64,000 nucleotides of DNA from Lachnospiraceae bacterium. Lineage in GTDB: Bacteria > Bacillota > Clostridia > Lachnospirales > Lachnospiraceae. The translations under genes were made by a program, and so were the position numbers. Where the stretch lies: NCBI GenBank assembly GCA_017555455.1, contig JAFZGJ010000002.1:1-64000 (forward strand). Direction: 5' to 3'. Under the pieces are notes generated by a model, which made no database searches, was not told where the DNA came from, and saw nothing but the letters and a program-made list of their open reading frames with translations. How positions within the stretch are numbered: position 1 is the stretch's first letter; every line of letters starts with the position of its first letter. This document shows positions 44,284 to 52,339 of the stretch, in pieces.

Positions 44284-45464
44284 TGAACTTCCTCCAATAA
44301 TGCAAACGTATTACAGCGTTCTTTTAGTGTTAATTCTCCGGTTAAGGATAAATAAGCACTATTAGTTTTTATTTTAACATTTTTTTCAATAATTTGTACC
44401 CCTTTTTCTTCTAAACTTGCGATTATTTTATTTAATTTTTGTTCTGCAATTTTTTCGGCTTCTTCTATTGTGTATTTTTGACGTACCAGAATATAGTCCT
44501 GATAGGTAGCTTGATGAATTGTTAAAGGAATTGACAGGATTTTGAAGAATTGAAAAGTAAGAGGGGTTGTTACGCAGTCGTATTTTAGAAAGGGAATTTT
44601 GAAAAAAGGAAATTCCCACATGTTATCATTCCATGTAAAAATATATTTTTGATAGGTTTTCCCTGTGTATTTCTTTTCTACATGCTCTAAGTTAATTATT
44701 TCCTCAATGGCATAAGGATATACTAAATAGATATCACCGTCTGCTTTGCAATATTGAATTTCTTTGATACTGCCGTCCTGATCAGGAATGGGAACCTTAC
44801 CTTCAATTAGGACAGCACCTTTTTCCACAACTTCACCGGGAGATACTAAGGCTGTTCCCTGACGGACTAAAACTGATTCTACGATTCCGGTGGCATTAGC
44901 TATGAGATTTTCACCTTGGATAGAAGAGGCGGTGGGAAATTCAGAGGTATCACGTTCTTTTAAGGAAATTTGAAGATTAGTACCTTCCAGATAAATGCTG
45001 ACCCAGGTGATTTCATTATATTTTGTTCTAAGTTTTGTTTTTAGTTCGTAAATAGGAATTTTAGATAAAGGCATACCATAATGAATTCCCTGTTCATGCA
45101 AAAAATCCTGAATAAGGTCATTGGTGATGGAATGATTTCCTTCAATGCGGACCCCCCATAAAAGCTGGGAATTTATCCACAAAAGAAGCAGGCATAAGAA
45201 AGGAGTTATGAAAAACAATTTTCTTTTTGCCTGCCTTTTTATCCAAAACAGAATGCCGCTTTTCCGGATAATTTTCACTTTAACGTTGGATTTTTTTACT
45301 ATATTTTTTAATTTAAAAAAATCCTCGGGAGAAAGATCCATGTAATATTTATTATCTATATTTGTTATATTTGATAACTTAATATCATGAAAGGAACACA
45401 GGTTTAGAAAACGCTCTACATTTTCTCCTGAAACACAGATTTCTAAGATGTTATTTAATTTCAA
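44280..45464 (-). CDS. yqfD: Sporulation-associated membrane protein YqfD
   Basis: YqfD (SpoIV-related) is expressed in the mother cell of Bacillus under sigma-E and is needed for normal sporulation. The 394-residue protein has a small cytoplasmic N-terminal part, one membrane helix (about 84-104), and an outside beta-rich part with EGNHSITNDLI, LKERDTSEFPTASSIQGENLIANATG and a glutamate-rich C-terminal repeat. The start is a TTG at 45464 with GGGAGAG upstream. It follows yqfC and overlaps phoH by four bases. Confidence 0.92.
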   Translation of the reverse strand: MKLNNILEICVSGENVERFLNLCSFHDIKLSNITNIDNKYYMDLSPEDFFKLKNIVKKSNVKVKIIRKSGILFWIKRQAKRKLFFITPFLCLLLLWINSQLLWGVRIEGNHSITNDLIQDFLHEQGIHYGMPLSKIPIYELKTKLRTKYNEITWVSIYLEGTNLQISLKERDTSEFPTASSIQGENLIANATGIVESVLVRQGTALVSPGEVVEKGAVLIEGKVPIPDQDGSIKEIQYCKADGDIYLVYPYAIEEIINLEHVEKKYTGKTYQKYIFTWNDNMWEFPFFKIPFLKYDCVTTPLTFQFFKILSIPLTIHQATYQDYILVRQKYTIEEAEKIAEQKLNKIIASLEEKGVQIIEKNVKIKTNSAYLSLTGELTLKERCNTFALLEEVQ

Positions 45465-45547
45465 TATTTCTCTCCCGATTTGGATATTTTACTTTATAAT
45501 ACTTTTTATTTCACAGATAATTCCTGTTTAATATTAATTTTTATATT

Positions 45548-45826
45548 TTACTGTAAAAATTTAAGTTCATAGATGATTCCGCATACTTTTAGTTCTTCTT
45601 TATTATACTGTTCCAATTTTAGATTTTTCCCTGTGATTTGTATCCGGTTTCTTTTACATTGTATTAACAATACGTCTGTTTGATATTTAATAATGTTTTT
45701 AAAATTTTCAATTAAAATATCTGTATTTCCGGTCATGGAAATAATAGAAGCTCCCAAAAGGACATCTTTTGGGAGCTGACAGGTATCGATGATTTTGGTT
45801 GATAGGTTGGTTTCTCGATTCTTCAT
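45548..45826 (-). CDS. yqfC: YabP/YqfC-family sporulation protein
   Basis: A 92-residue member of the YabP/YqfC family. The pattern LPKDVLLGASIISMTGNTDILIEN, GKNLKLEQYNKEELKVCG and IYELKF is diagnostic. YqfC is a small mother-cell protein of endospore formers; its biochemical role is unknown. It is followed by yqfD after 83 bases, the conserved order. No clear ribosome-binding site is visible before the ATG. Its presence supports the view that the host can sporulate or descends from a spore former. Confidence 0.9.
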   Translation of the reverse strand: MKNRETNLSTKIIDTCQLPKDVLLGASIISMTGNTDILIENFKNIIKYQTDVLLIQCKRNRIQITGKNLKLEQYNKEELKVCGIIYELKFLQ

Positions 45827-45942
45827 AAAATATCATATGATGTCATACAAACAAATATGTAGATTATTTATGAGAATTCTTTTTTTCATGTTTGTTGCAT
45901 GATAAATCTATTGTATTATATATTCTTTGTAAATTTTGTTAT

Positions 45943-47004
45943 TTAAAGTGGAAAACTTATAGACATATGTTCGATAATATCATTAAAGAACCATAAATGT
46001 ATTTCAAATTTATAACCTTCTACAATAATCTCATTATGACCAACAGCATCTATTAGTACATTAGAACCATCATTAAGGGTACACATTCTATAAGTACCAT
46101 TTTCTACACTAAGTGCATCATTGTATCCAACAATTTGTTTTACTTCATCAAAGGTCATACCATAAACAATAGGTCCATCGTAAACAGGAAGGCGTTTATA
46201 TTTAAAAGAAATAACAAATTTAGAGTTATATCCACCATCATAAACGAATTCATTAGAGGTAATCCAATGATAAGCAGCGATTATATTATTGTCTTTATAA
46301 GGGTCTCCTAGTGCAACACGAGTATTATATTCATCTGAACTACAATAGATATGTGTTCCTAAATTAACATCATTTATCAATGTAGCATTACCAGTATATC
46401 CAAGGGCTGCTTTCCATTCATAATAATGATTTTCATTAATTGAATATCCTAAAAATTTAAAATCAGATACTTTAATAGAAGGTGTAACTTGATTAATCAT
46501 AGGTTTTACAACATTTTGATTTGTAAGTGTTTGATCTACATTTACATCATAAGGAAGTCTTCCTTCATTGATTCCGCAAAGTATATAATGATTATAAAGC
46601 AAAGTTTCATCATTCCCCAAGACTGCAGCTACATCAGGATAGTTAGTTGCATAAAATATTGGGTCAAATTTATTACCATCAGGCATTATTTTAATATTAG
46701 ATGTTGGTATTTGTGGAGTTTCTGTAACAGGCACAGATGCTCCCGGTGCATAAGGAAGTCTTCCCTCCAAGCTACCACAATTTAAAAAATGATTATAAAG
46801 TGCTGTTTCATCATTTCCCAAGACTGCAACTACATCAGGATAGTTAGCCGCATAAAATTCAGCATCAAATATATTACCATCTGACATCTGCTTTGGTGCT
46901 GCGTAACTTTTGGTAGATAACCCTGTCATTATGAAAATACCCAATAGCATAGTAGTTACCAACCTAAAAAAGTTTTGTTTCTTAAATTTCCATGATTTTC
47001 TCAT
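45943..47004 (-). CDS. Secreted protein with two FYxxxYPDV repeats
   Basis: A 353-residue exported protein with a signal peptide (1-35, probable cut after SYA). Two repeats of about 46 residues follow (40-85 and 107-152). Each has the pattern FDxxFYAxNYPDVxAVLGND and then ETxLYNHxxxCGxxEGRLPY. The C-terminal part (about 175-353) is unique; its last 70 residues, with GMTFDEVKQIVG and a final I-hMSISFP, recall SmpA/BLIP-like folds. Function is unknown; no anchor or catalytic motif is seen. It has AAGGAGG and a near-consensus promoter overlapping a palindrome, and is divergent from a small HTH gene. Related repeats occur in surface proteins of gut clostridia. Confidence 0.7.
   Translation of the reverse strand: MRKSWKFKKQNFFRLVTTMLLGIFIMTGLSTKSYAAPKQMSDGNIFDAEFYAANYPDVVAVLGNDETALYNHFLNCGSLEGRLPYAPGASVPVTETPQIPTSNIKIMPDGNKFDPIFYATNYPDVAAVLGNDETLLYNHYILCGINEGRLPYDVNVDQTLTNQNVVKPMINQVTPSIKVSDFKFLGYSINENHYYEWKAALGYTGNATLINDVNLGTHIYCSSDEYNTRVALGDPYKDNNIIAAYHWITSNEFVYDGGYNSKFVISFKYKRLPVYDGPIVYGMTFDEVKQIVGYNDALSVENGTYRMCTLNDGSNVLIDAVGHNEIIVEGYKFEIHLWFFNDIIEHMSISFPL
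46549..46887 (-). repeat. Two copies of a ~138-bp coding repeat
   Basis: The two protein repeats correspond to DNA at 46750-46887 and 46549-46686, separated by a 63-base linker. Blocks such as CCCAAGACTGCA and ACATCAGGATAGTTAG are identical in both on the + strand, which points to recent duplication or conversion. Confidence 0.8.
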
Positions 47005-47050
47005 ATCATGACCTCCTTTAAATTTTTAACTATGATGAATAGTTTTAATC

Positions 47051-47079
47051 ATTATACTCAATATATTAAGTATAGTCAA
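47051..47079 (-). promoter_or_regulatory. Promoter of the secreted-protein gene
   Basis: On the minus strand TTGACT (47074-47079) and TATAAT (47051-47056) are 17 bases apart, close to the sigma-A ideal, about 47 bases before the start codon. Confidence 0.8.
47053..47074. promoter_or_regulatory. Palindromic operator candidate in the promoter spacer
   Basis: A 22-bp dyad, TATACTCA-ATATAT-TAAGTATA, with one mismatched pair, fills the region between the -35 and -10 of the secreted-protein promoter. It lies 41 bases before a divergent HTH gene. A repressor bound here would block the promoter. Confidence 0.6.
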
Positions 47080-47114
47080 GTTATTAAGTGTGTTAGGATA
47101 ATTTTGGTGATTAT

Positions 47115-47318
47115 ATGATTTCTTATGAACCTTTTTACAAAACACTTATAAACAAAAATTTAACAGAATATCATTTAATATATAAAGAAGGGATTTCCGC
47201 TAATACACTACATCGTATGAAAAAAGGTCTTCCTATTACTACGAAAACTTTAGATTTGTTGTGTTATATATTAGATTGTGAGGTTTCAGATATTTTGTAT
47301 CATGATAAATCTTGTTAA
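47115..47318 (+). CDS. Small HTH transcriptional regulator (Cro/C1 type)
   Basis: A 67-residue protein that is essentially one helix-turn-helix domain of the HTH_26/XRE kind. The helices run FYKTLINKNLTEYHLIYKEG, ISANTLHRMKKG, and PITTKTLDLLCYILDCEVSDIL, the usual Cro/C1 layout with short C-terminus. It is divergent from the secreted repeat protein and close to a palindrome in that gene's promoter, so it may control it; this is inference. It has its own terminator. Such small regulators are also common beside mobile elements, but none is seen here. Confidence 0.8.
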   Translation: MISYEPFYKTLINKNLTEYHLIYKEGISANTLHRMKKGLPITTKTLDLLCYILDCEVSDILYHDKSC

Positions 47319-47338
47319 AAGTTAAATATAATATTACA

Positions 47339-47374
47339 AAACAGATACTAGACGTTGTTTGGTATCTGTTTTTT
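47339..47374 (+). terminator. Rho-independent terminator after the HTH gene
   Basis: AAACAGATAC and GTATCTGTTT form a perfect 10-bp stem with a 13-base loop, followed by a run of T. Confidence 0.85.
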
Positions 47375-47579
47375 GTATTAAAACAAAAATAGAATCTTTT
47401 CAATAACAGAAAAATAATTTATAATATTTCGCAACAGACGATGTTTCTATATAAAGAACTATCGTTAAACACATATTATAATTTCTAAAATCATAATTTT
47501 TCATTTATGAAAGCAAATCAAATATACTTACCTGTTTGATATATTTTCCAATTTAAACATATGAAAATAAGAAAATACA

Positions 47580-47608
47580 TTGTCTGTATATAGTTTTTTT
47601 GCTATATT
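47580..47608 (+). promoter_or_regulatory. Putative promoter of the Rpn-like gene
   Basis: TTGTCT (47580-47585) and TATATT (47603-47608) are 17 bases apart, about 45 bases before the start codon. Confidence 0.5.
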
Positions 47609-47652
47609 AAATTTAGGATAGTTCTCTATATAGTCTTGTAGAAAGGACACTT

Positions 47653-48528
47653 ATGGAGAAAAATAACACTAATTTAATGTCGGATGCTAATTCTTCCGAT
47701 ATTAAACAGCATGAAGATGCGGTTTTAAAAACAGCTATGCAATTTTTTGCAGACGAATTATTGCCGTATTTAGGAATTAAGGAAAAGGTAGTTTCCTTCG
47801 CTCCTACAGAATTAGTTCATTTAGAACTACAAAAACTATTTCAGGATTTTAATTTTATAATGGATGATGGAACCTGGAAACATTTTGAATTTCAAAGTAC
47901 AAATGAGGGACTTGAAGCTCTGAAAAGATTTCGCGCCTATGAAGCTCTTACCAGTTATCTGCATAAAGTTTCAGTAGAAACTTATGTTTTATTTTCCGGA
48001 AACATAAAACATCCGATGACGCAGTTTACAGAAGGCTATAATACATATAAAATTAAACCTATTATTATGCAACAACGAAATGCGGATAAATTATTATTTG
48101 ACTTGGAGCAAAAACAAAAGGAAGGGAAAAGCATTACAAAAAAAGACTTAATTCCTTTAATATTATGCCCTCTTATGAGTGGTAACAGTTCTCAAAAAGA
48201 CCGAATTAATAAAGCATATCATATTATCCGTAATACAACAGAAATAGAAAAAACAGATGCAAGTAAAATTGAAGCCATGCTCTATGCTATGGCAGATAAG
48301 TTTTTAGACAAAATGGATTTAGAAAAATTAAAGGAGGACATGACAATGACAAGATTAGGACAAATGATATGGGAAGATGGTATTGCTGAAGGTGAATTAC
48401 GTGGTATAGAAAAGACTTTGATTCAAAAAGTTAAAATAAAACTGGAAAAAGGCAAAACGGTGGAAGAAATTGCTGATGATTTGGAAGAAAGTACGGAAAA
48501 AATTGTTGAATTAATAAATACTCTGTAA
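47653..48528 (+). CDS. Rpn/YhgA-like PD-(D/E)XK nuclease-family protein
   Basis: A 291-residue protein of the Rpn (recombination-promoting nuclease, once called transposase_31) and PDDEXK group. The core shows FNFIMDDGTWKHFEFQST, where Asp and Glu-x-Gln fit the degenerate catalytic pattern, followed by an RFRAYEALTSYLH helix. The C-terminal tail EGELRGIEKTLIQ plus GKTVEEIADDLEE is the usual repeat-like ending of clostridial members. GAAAGGA precedes the ATG. It is a single + strand gene among - strand housekeeping genes, with its own promoter and terminator, consistent with acquired DNA. Nuclease activity is inferred, not shown. Confidence 0.7.
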   Translation: MEKNNTNLMSDANSSDIKQHEDAVLKTAMQFFADELLPYLGIKEKVVSFAPTELVHLELQKLFQDFNFIMDDGTWKHFEFQSTNEGLEALKRFRAYEALTSYLHKVSVETYVLFSGNIKHPMTQFTEGYNTYKIKPIIMQQRNADKLLFDLEQKQKEGKSITKKDLIPLILCPLMSGNSSQKDRINKAYHIIRNTTEIEKTDASKIEAMLYAMADKFLDKMDLEKLKEDMTMTRLGQMIWEDGIAEGELRGIEKTLIQKVKIKLEKGKTVEEIADDLEESTEKIVELINTL

Positions 48529-48561
48529 TTTTTGACACAAATACAAACATTTAGAAAATAC

Positions 48562-48611
48562 AACAACCTACAGCGGGGAATGTTTATTTCCAAAGCGCGT
48601 AGGTTGTTTTT
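48562..48611. terminator. Bidirectional terminator between the Rpn-like gene and rlmH
   Basis: AACAACCTAC and GTAGGTTGTT form a perfect 10-bp stem with a long loop that contains GGAA and TTCC as an inner stem. It is followed on the + strand by TTTTT. The gene on the other strand, rlmH, ends three bases beyond it. Confidence 0.8.
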
Positions 48612-48613
48612 AC

Positions 48614-49093
48614 TTACTTATGATACGGTTCCTTCGCAATAATCCGATATGCCCTATATATCTGTTCTGACAAAATGACTCTCATTAACTGATGGGGAAA
48701 GGTCATATCAGAAAAGCTAAGCTGTCGGTCAGCTCTGGTTAAAACAGAGGAATGTAAGCCTAAAGAGCCGCCAATGACAAATGCAATGGAGCTTTTACCA
48801 CCTAAAGCCAGTTGGTTAATTTCTTCTGCAAAAGCAACAGAATCCAGCTTTTTTCCTTTAATTGCTAAGGCATAGACAAACATATCAGGACGGATGTTCT
48901 TTAGAATTTTATCAGCTTCTTTGGAAAGAATCATCTGTTCTTCTGTTTCACTGCATTTATCGGGAGTTTTTTCATCTCCCACTTCAATAACTTCAAATTT
49001 ACAATATTTGGAAAGGCGTTTTGCATATTCTGCAATAGCATCTCTATAGAATTTTTCTTTAATTTTGCCAACGGCAATGATGGTTATTTTCAT
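48614..49093 (-). CDS. rlmH: 23S rRNA pseudouridine(1915) N3-methyltransferase RlmH
   Basis: RlmH is a SPOUT-class methyltransferase that modifies pseudouridine 1915 of 23S rRNA in assembled ribosomes. The 159-residue protein has the standard length and motifs: ITIIAVGKIKEKFYRDAIAE at the start, FVIGGSLGLHSSVL for SAM binding and ILSEQIYRAYRI(I) near the knotted C-terminus ending EPYHK. TGAAAGGA precedes the ATG. In many Firmicutes it lies near the origin; here its neighbours are unrelated. Confidence 0.97.
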   Translation of the reverse strand: MKITIIAVGKIKEKFYRDAIAEYAKRLSKYCKFEVIEVGDEKTPDKCSETEEQMILSKEADKILKNIRPDMFVYALAIKGKKLDSVAFAEEINQLALGGKSSIAFVIGGSLGLHSSVLTRADRQLSFSDMTFPHQLMRVILSEQIYRAYRIIAKEPYHK

Positions 49094-49120
49094 ATATTTG
49101 TGATTCCTTTCAAAAGGAAC

Positions 49121-49162
49121 TATTATAAAATAAATAGTACATGGATGTTTAAATCCATGTAC
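49121..49162 (-). terminator. Rho-independent terminator after the zinc-ribbon membrane protein gene
   Basis: GTACATGGAT and ATCCATGTAC form a perfect 10-bp stem with a 6-base loop. On the minus strand TATTTATTTT follows. Confidence 0.75.
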
Positions 49163-49188
49163 TTATTTAACAATAGTCGATTAGAATG

Positions 49189-49872
49189 TTACCCAAAAAT
49201 CTCAGGATAAATATCATCAATAAAACTGTCTAAAAATGCAGCATCCAAATTCATAAATTTATTGGATATCAATACCTTCATTTTTTCAGTACGTCCAAAA
49301 TAAAGTAATTCTTCTTCAGCTTCTTCTAAATCTGCATCAATTAAATCTTTGGTAAGATTATCCTTGCACCATGCCTGTAAATTCTTAGTAAGATTATCTT
49401 CTTCTGTGGCTTTGATTTCAAACATTTTATAAGATTTTATAGATAAAAATCCCATAACAATAAACAGAATGAATAAAGTTCCCATAACACCTAGAATCAG
49501 ATATTTGGAAAAAAGATTCATATGCAGCGGAATAACTCCTATTAAGATTAAAACAATAAAAATTAAACCGATTCCGCCTACAAAAAGTAAGGACAATGCT
49601 CCGGATTTAAAATCCTGTGCTTTTTTTGATGATTCTACATAAACACCAGGACCTTCTGCCAAACGACGTCTTCGTTCCATAGCTTCTTTTCTGGTTTCTT
49701 CCAAGAAAATACGGGCATTTTCTTCGTTCATGTTTTGTATCATTTCTTCCGGTGTTTCCGGTGTAGAAGTCTCCTTCTGTTCAGAAAGGCCTTCTACCAA
49801 GGCAGAACCACAATCAGCACAAACTGAGATCCCTTCCCTATATTCTGTTTCACATTTTGGACACCAAGGCAT
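49189..49872 (-). CDS. Zinc-ribbon membrane protein, function unknown
   Basis: A 227-residue protein with an N-terminal zinc ribbon (Cys4, Cys7, Cys18 and Cys21; MPWCPKC and VCADCG). A charged linker (30-85) and two membrane helices (about 92-113 and 121-144) follow, then a C-terminal acidic cytoplasmic region that ends in FIDDIYPEIFG. I do not recognise a family beyond the general zinc-ribbon. GGAGA precedes the ATG. It lies 46 bases after nfnB on the same strand and has a terminator downstream. A regulatory or scaffold role is only a guess. Confidence 0.6.
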   Translation of the reverse strand: MPWCPKCETEYREGISVCADCGSALVEGLSEQKETSTPETPEEMIQNMNEENARIFLEETRKEAMERRRRLAEGPGVYVESSKKAQDFKSGALSLLFVGGIGLIFIVLILIGVIPLHMNLFSKYLILGVMGTLFILFIVMGFLSIKSYKMFEIKATEEDNLTKNLQAWCKDNLTKDLIDADLEEAEEELLYFGRTEKMKVLISNKFMNLDAAFLDSFIDDIYPEIFG

Positions 49873-49918
49873 AGTACTTCTCCTACCTAATATCTTTAGA
49901 ATATTAATTAGTTACAAT

Positions 49919-51304
49919 TTATTTTCCGCTTAAATACTCATCAATACCTTTTGCACCGGCTTTTCCGGCACCCATAGCAAGGATTACGGTTGCAGCACCG
50001 GTAACAGCATCACCACCGGCATATACGCCTTCTTTGCTTGTTTTACCAAATTCTTCGTCTGCAACAATACACTGCCATTTGTTGATTTCAAGACCTTCTG
50101 TGGTAGAAGAAATCAATGGATTAGGGCTGGTTCCTAAGGACATGATTACAGTATCTACATCCATAACAAATTCAGAGCCTTCTTTCACTACCGGACGTCT
50201 TCTGCCGGAAGCATCAGGTTCACCCAATTCCATCTGTACACATTTCATGCCGCAAACCCAACCGTTTTCGTCTTTTAAAATTTCTACAGGATTGGTTAAA
50301 AGGTCAAAGATAATACCTTCTTCTTTTGCATGATGTACTTCTTCTACTCTTGCAGGTAATTCTTCTTCACTTCTACGATATACAATATGTGTTTCTGCGC
50401 CTAATCTTAAAGCAGTACGTGCAGCATCCATAGCAACATTACCACCACCGACAACCGCCACTTTTTTACCATGCATAATTGGTGTTGTAGAATTTTCATC
50501 AAAAGCTTTCATAAGATTGCTTCTGGTTAAATATTCGTTAGCAGAGAATACGCCGTTGGCATTTTCACCCGGAATACCCATAAATTTAGGAAGTCCGGCA
50601 CCGGAACCGATAAATACAGCACTGAAACCTTCTTCTTCCAATAATTCATCAATAGTTACGGATTTACCGACAACTACATTAGTTTCAATTTTAACGCCTA
50701 AAGATTTTACATTTTCGATTTCTTTGGCTACAACTGCTTTTTTAGGAAGACGGAATTCCGGAATACCATATACCAATACACCTCCGGCTTCATGTAAAGC
50801 TTCAAAAATAGTTACATCATAACCCATTTTTGCAAGGTCACCTGCACAAGTAAGTCCTGCAGGACCGGAACCGATAACGGCTACTTTTTTACCTTTTTTC
50901 TCTTTGGTTCCTTCCGGTTTAATTCCTTGTTCACAAGCCCAGTCAGCTACGAAACGTTCCAATTTACCGATGGATACAGGATCACCTTTGATACCTCTGA
51001 TACATTTACCTTCACACTGGCTTTCCTGAGGACATACACGTCCGCAAACGGCAGGTAATGCCGAGGATTCACTGATTGTCTGATATGCACCTTCTATATT
51101 TCCTTCTTTTACTTGCTGAATGAATCCGGGAATATTAATGGATACAGGACAACCTTTTACACACTGTGCATTTTTACAGTTGATACATCTGGAAGCTTCT
51201 GCCATAGCTTCTTCCATATTATATCCTAAACATACTTCATCAAAATTCGTTGCTCTTACTTTTGCATCCTGTTCTCTTACAGGAATTTTATTTAAAACGT
51301 CCAT
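49919..51304 (-). CDS. nfnB: NfnB-type NADPH oxidoreductase subunit (GltA/GltD-like)
   Basis: A 461-residue flavoprotein of the glutamate-synthase small-subunit family. The N-terminal 4Fe-4S cysteines are in CINCKNAQCVKGCPV and CGRVCPQESQCEGKC, FAD binding is in GSGPAGLTCAG and NAD(P) binding in VVGGGNVAMDAARTA. Without a glutamate-synthase large subunit but directly after an nfnA-type gene, it is best read as NfnB. That subunit is the NADPH half of the NADH-dependent reduced ferredoxin:NADP oxidoreductase, which bifurcates electrons. The ATG at 51304 has AAAGGTGG upstream; a frame to 51337 is unlikely. Confidence 0.85.
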   Translation of the reverse strand: MDVLNKIPVREQDAKVRATNFDEVCLGYNMEEAMAEASRCINCKNAQCVKGCPVSINIPGFIQQVKEGNIEGAYQTISESSALPAVCGRVCPQESQCEGKCIRGIKGDPVSIGKLERFVADWACEQGIKPEGTKEKKGKKVAVIGSGPAGLTCAGDLAKMGYDVTIFEALHEAGGVLVYGIPEFRLPKKAVVAKEIENVKSLGVKIETNVVVGKSVTIDELLEEEGFSAVFIGSGAGLPKFMGIPGENANGVFSANEYLTRSNLMKAFDENSTTPIMHGKKVAVVGGGNVAMDAARTALRLGAETHIVYRRSEEELPARVEEVHHAKEEGIIFDLLTNPVEILKDENGWVCGMKCVQMELGEPDASGRRRPVVKEGSEFVMDVDTVIMSLGTSPNPLISSTTEGLEINKWQCIVADEEFGKTSKEGVYAGGDAVTGAATVILAMGAGKAGAKGIDEYLSGK

Positions 51305-51340
51305 TTTTATACCACCTTTAAATAGTCTAGTAAACAATAA

Positions 51341-52219
51341 TTAATCACAGTTACCGCATCCACCGTGATGAGTATCGCCTTCTTTTTCTTTTAAGAAAGC
51401 TCTTCCTTCTGCAGTTTTGTAAAGCTGCTGTCTCTTCATGGCTTCATCAAAATCAACTAAATGTCCGTCAAATTCAGGTCCGTCTACACAGGCAAATTTA
51501 ACTTCGTTTCCAACAGTAACACGGCAGGCACCACACATACCGGTTCCGTCTACCATAATTGGGTTTAAACTAACAACTGTAGGAATTTCTAATTTCTTTG
51601 TAAGAAGAGAAACAAATTTCATCATAATCATAGGACCGATAGCAATACAAACATCATATTTAGCACCATTGTCTACTAAATCTTCAATGGTTGTTGTAAC
51701 CATACCGCTTCTTCCGTAAGAACCATCATCAGTAGTTATGTATAAGTTGCCTGCAACTGCTTCCATTTCTTTTTCAAGAATCAATAAAGCACGGTTTTTT
51801 GCGCCTACAATAACATCTGCACTCACTCCATGCTCATGCAACCATTTTACCTGTGGATATACAGGAGCGGTTCCAACACCACCGGCTACAAACAGGATTT
51901 TTTTCTGTTTTAAGCTTTCGATATCTTCTTCTACAAGTTCAGAAGGTCTTCCTAAAGGACCTACAAAGTCATGGAATGCATCTCCGGCTTTTAAATTTGC
52001 CATTTTTAAAGTTCCGCCGCCAACAATCTGGAATACAATAGTAATGGTTCCGGCTTCGCGGTTGTAGTCACAAATGGTAAGTGGAATACGTTCGCCATCT
52101 TCATCCATTCGTACAATTACAAACTGTCCGGGTTGACATTTTTTTGCTACTCTGGGAGCTTCTACTTCCATAAGATAGATGTTTGTTGTCAGTTCTTCTG
52201 CTCTTATGATTTTATACAT
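51341..52219 (-). CDS. nfnA: NfnA-type ferredoxin-NAD(P) reductase subunit
   Basis: A 292-residue protein of the sulfide/dihydroorotate dehydrogenase-like FAD/NAD family (PyrK/UbiB-like fold). It shows the FAD-binding RIPLTICDYN segment, the NAD-binding VAGGVGTAPVYPQ, and a [2Fe-2S] cluster of the type GMCGACRVTVG with Cys further on in FACVDGPEFDGH. The 36-base gap to nfnB and shared direction indicate one operon. Together they form an NfnAB-like complex that exchanges electrons among NADH, NADPH and ferredoxin in the cytosol. A simple ferredoxin reductase is the alternative. Confidence 0.87.
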   Translation of the reverse strand: MYKIIRAEELTTNIYLMEVEAPRVAKKCQPGQFVIVRMDEDGERIPLTICDYNREAGTITIVFQIVGGGTLKMANLKAGDAFHDFVGPLGRPSELVEEDIESLKQKKILFVAGGVGTAPVYPQVKWLHEHGVSADVIVGAKNRALLILEKEMEAVAGNLYITTDDGSYGRSGMVTTTIEDLVDNGAKYDVCIAIGPMIMMKFVSLLTKKLEIPTVVSLNPIMVDGTGMCGACRVTVGNEVKFACVDGPEFDGHLVDFDEAMKRQQLYKTAEGRAFLKEKEGDTHHGGCGNCD

Positions 52220-52302
52220 GTTTCCTCCAATCCGTTACCAATGATCTTGATTTTTGTAACGTATAATTTAATTTACTTTAATGTGATAAACTATAATTTC
52301 AT

Positions 52303-52331
52303 ATAATAATGCATTCACTTAGAAAACGCAA
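52303..52331 (-). promoter_or_regulatory. Putative promoter of nfnAB
   Basis: On the minus strand TTGCGT (52326-52331) and TATTAT (52303-52308) are 17 bases apart. The leader to nfnA is about 85 bases and contains a CGTTAC/GTAACG inverted repeat of unknown role. Confidence 0.4.
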
Positions 52332-52339
52332 GCAAAACG

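Larger units (their letters stand above)
47319..47652. other. AT-rich intergenic region of 334 bases without a gene
   Basis: It holds the terminator of the HTH gene at its left end and the promoter of the Rpn-like gene at its right end. Only short hairpins occur in between, such as TTTCAT-TT-ATGAAA near 47507 and ATCAAA with TTTGAT. No conserved RNA, open frame of note or riboswitch pattern was recognised. Confidence 0.6.

Noticed and set aside
47319..47652. Non-coding RNA or riboswitch in the gap before the Rpn-like gene
   Set aside because: Only short unlinked hairpins, a terminator and a promoter could be seen; no known motif was recognised.
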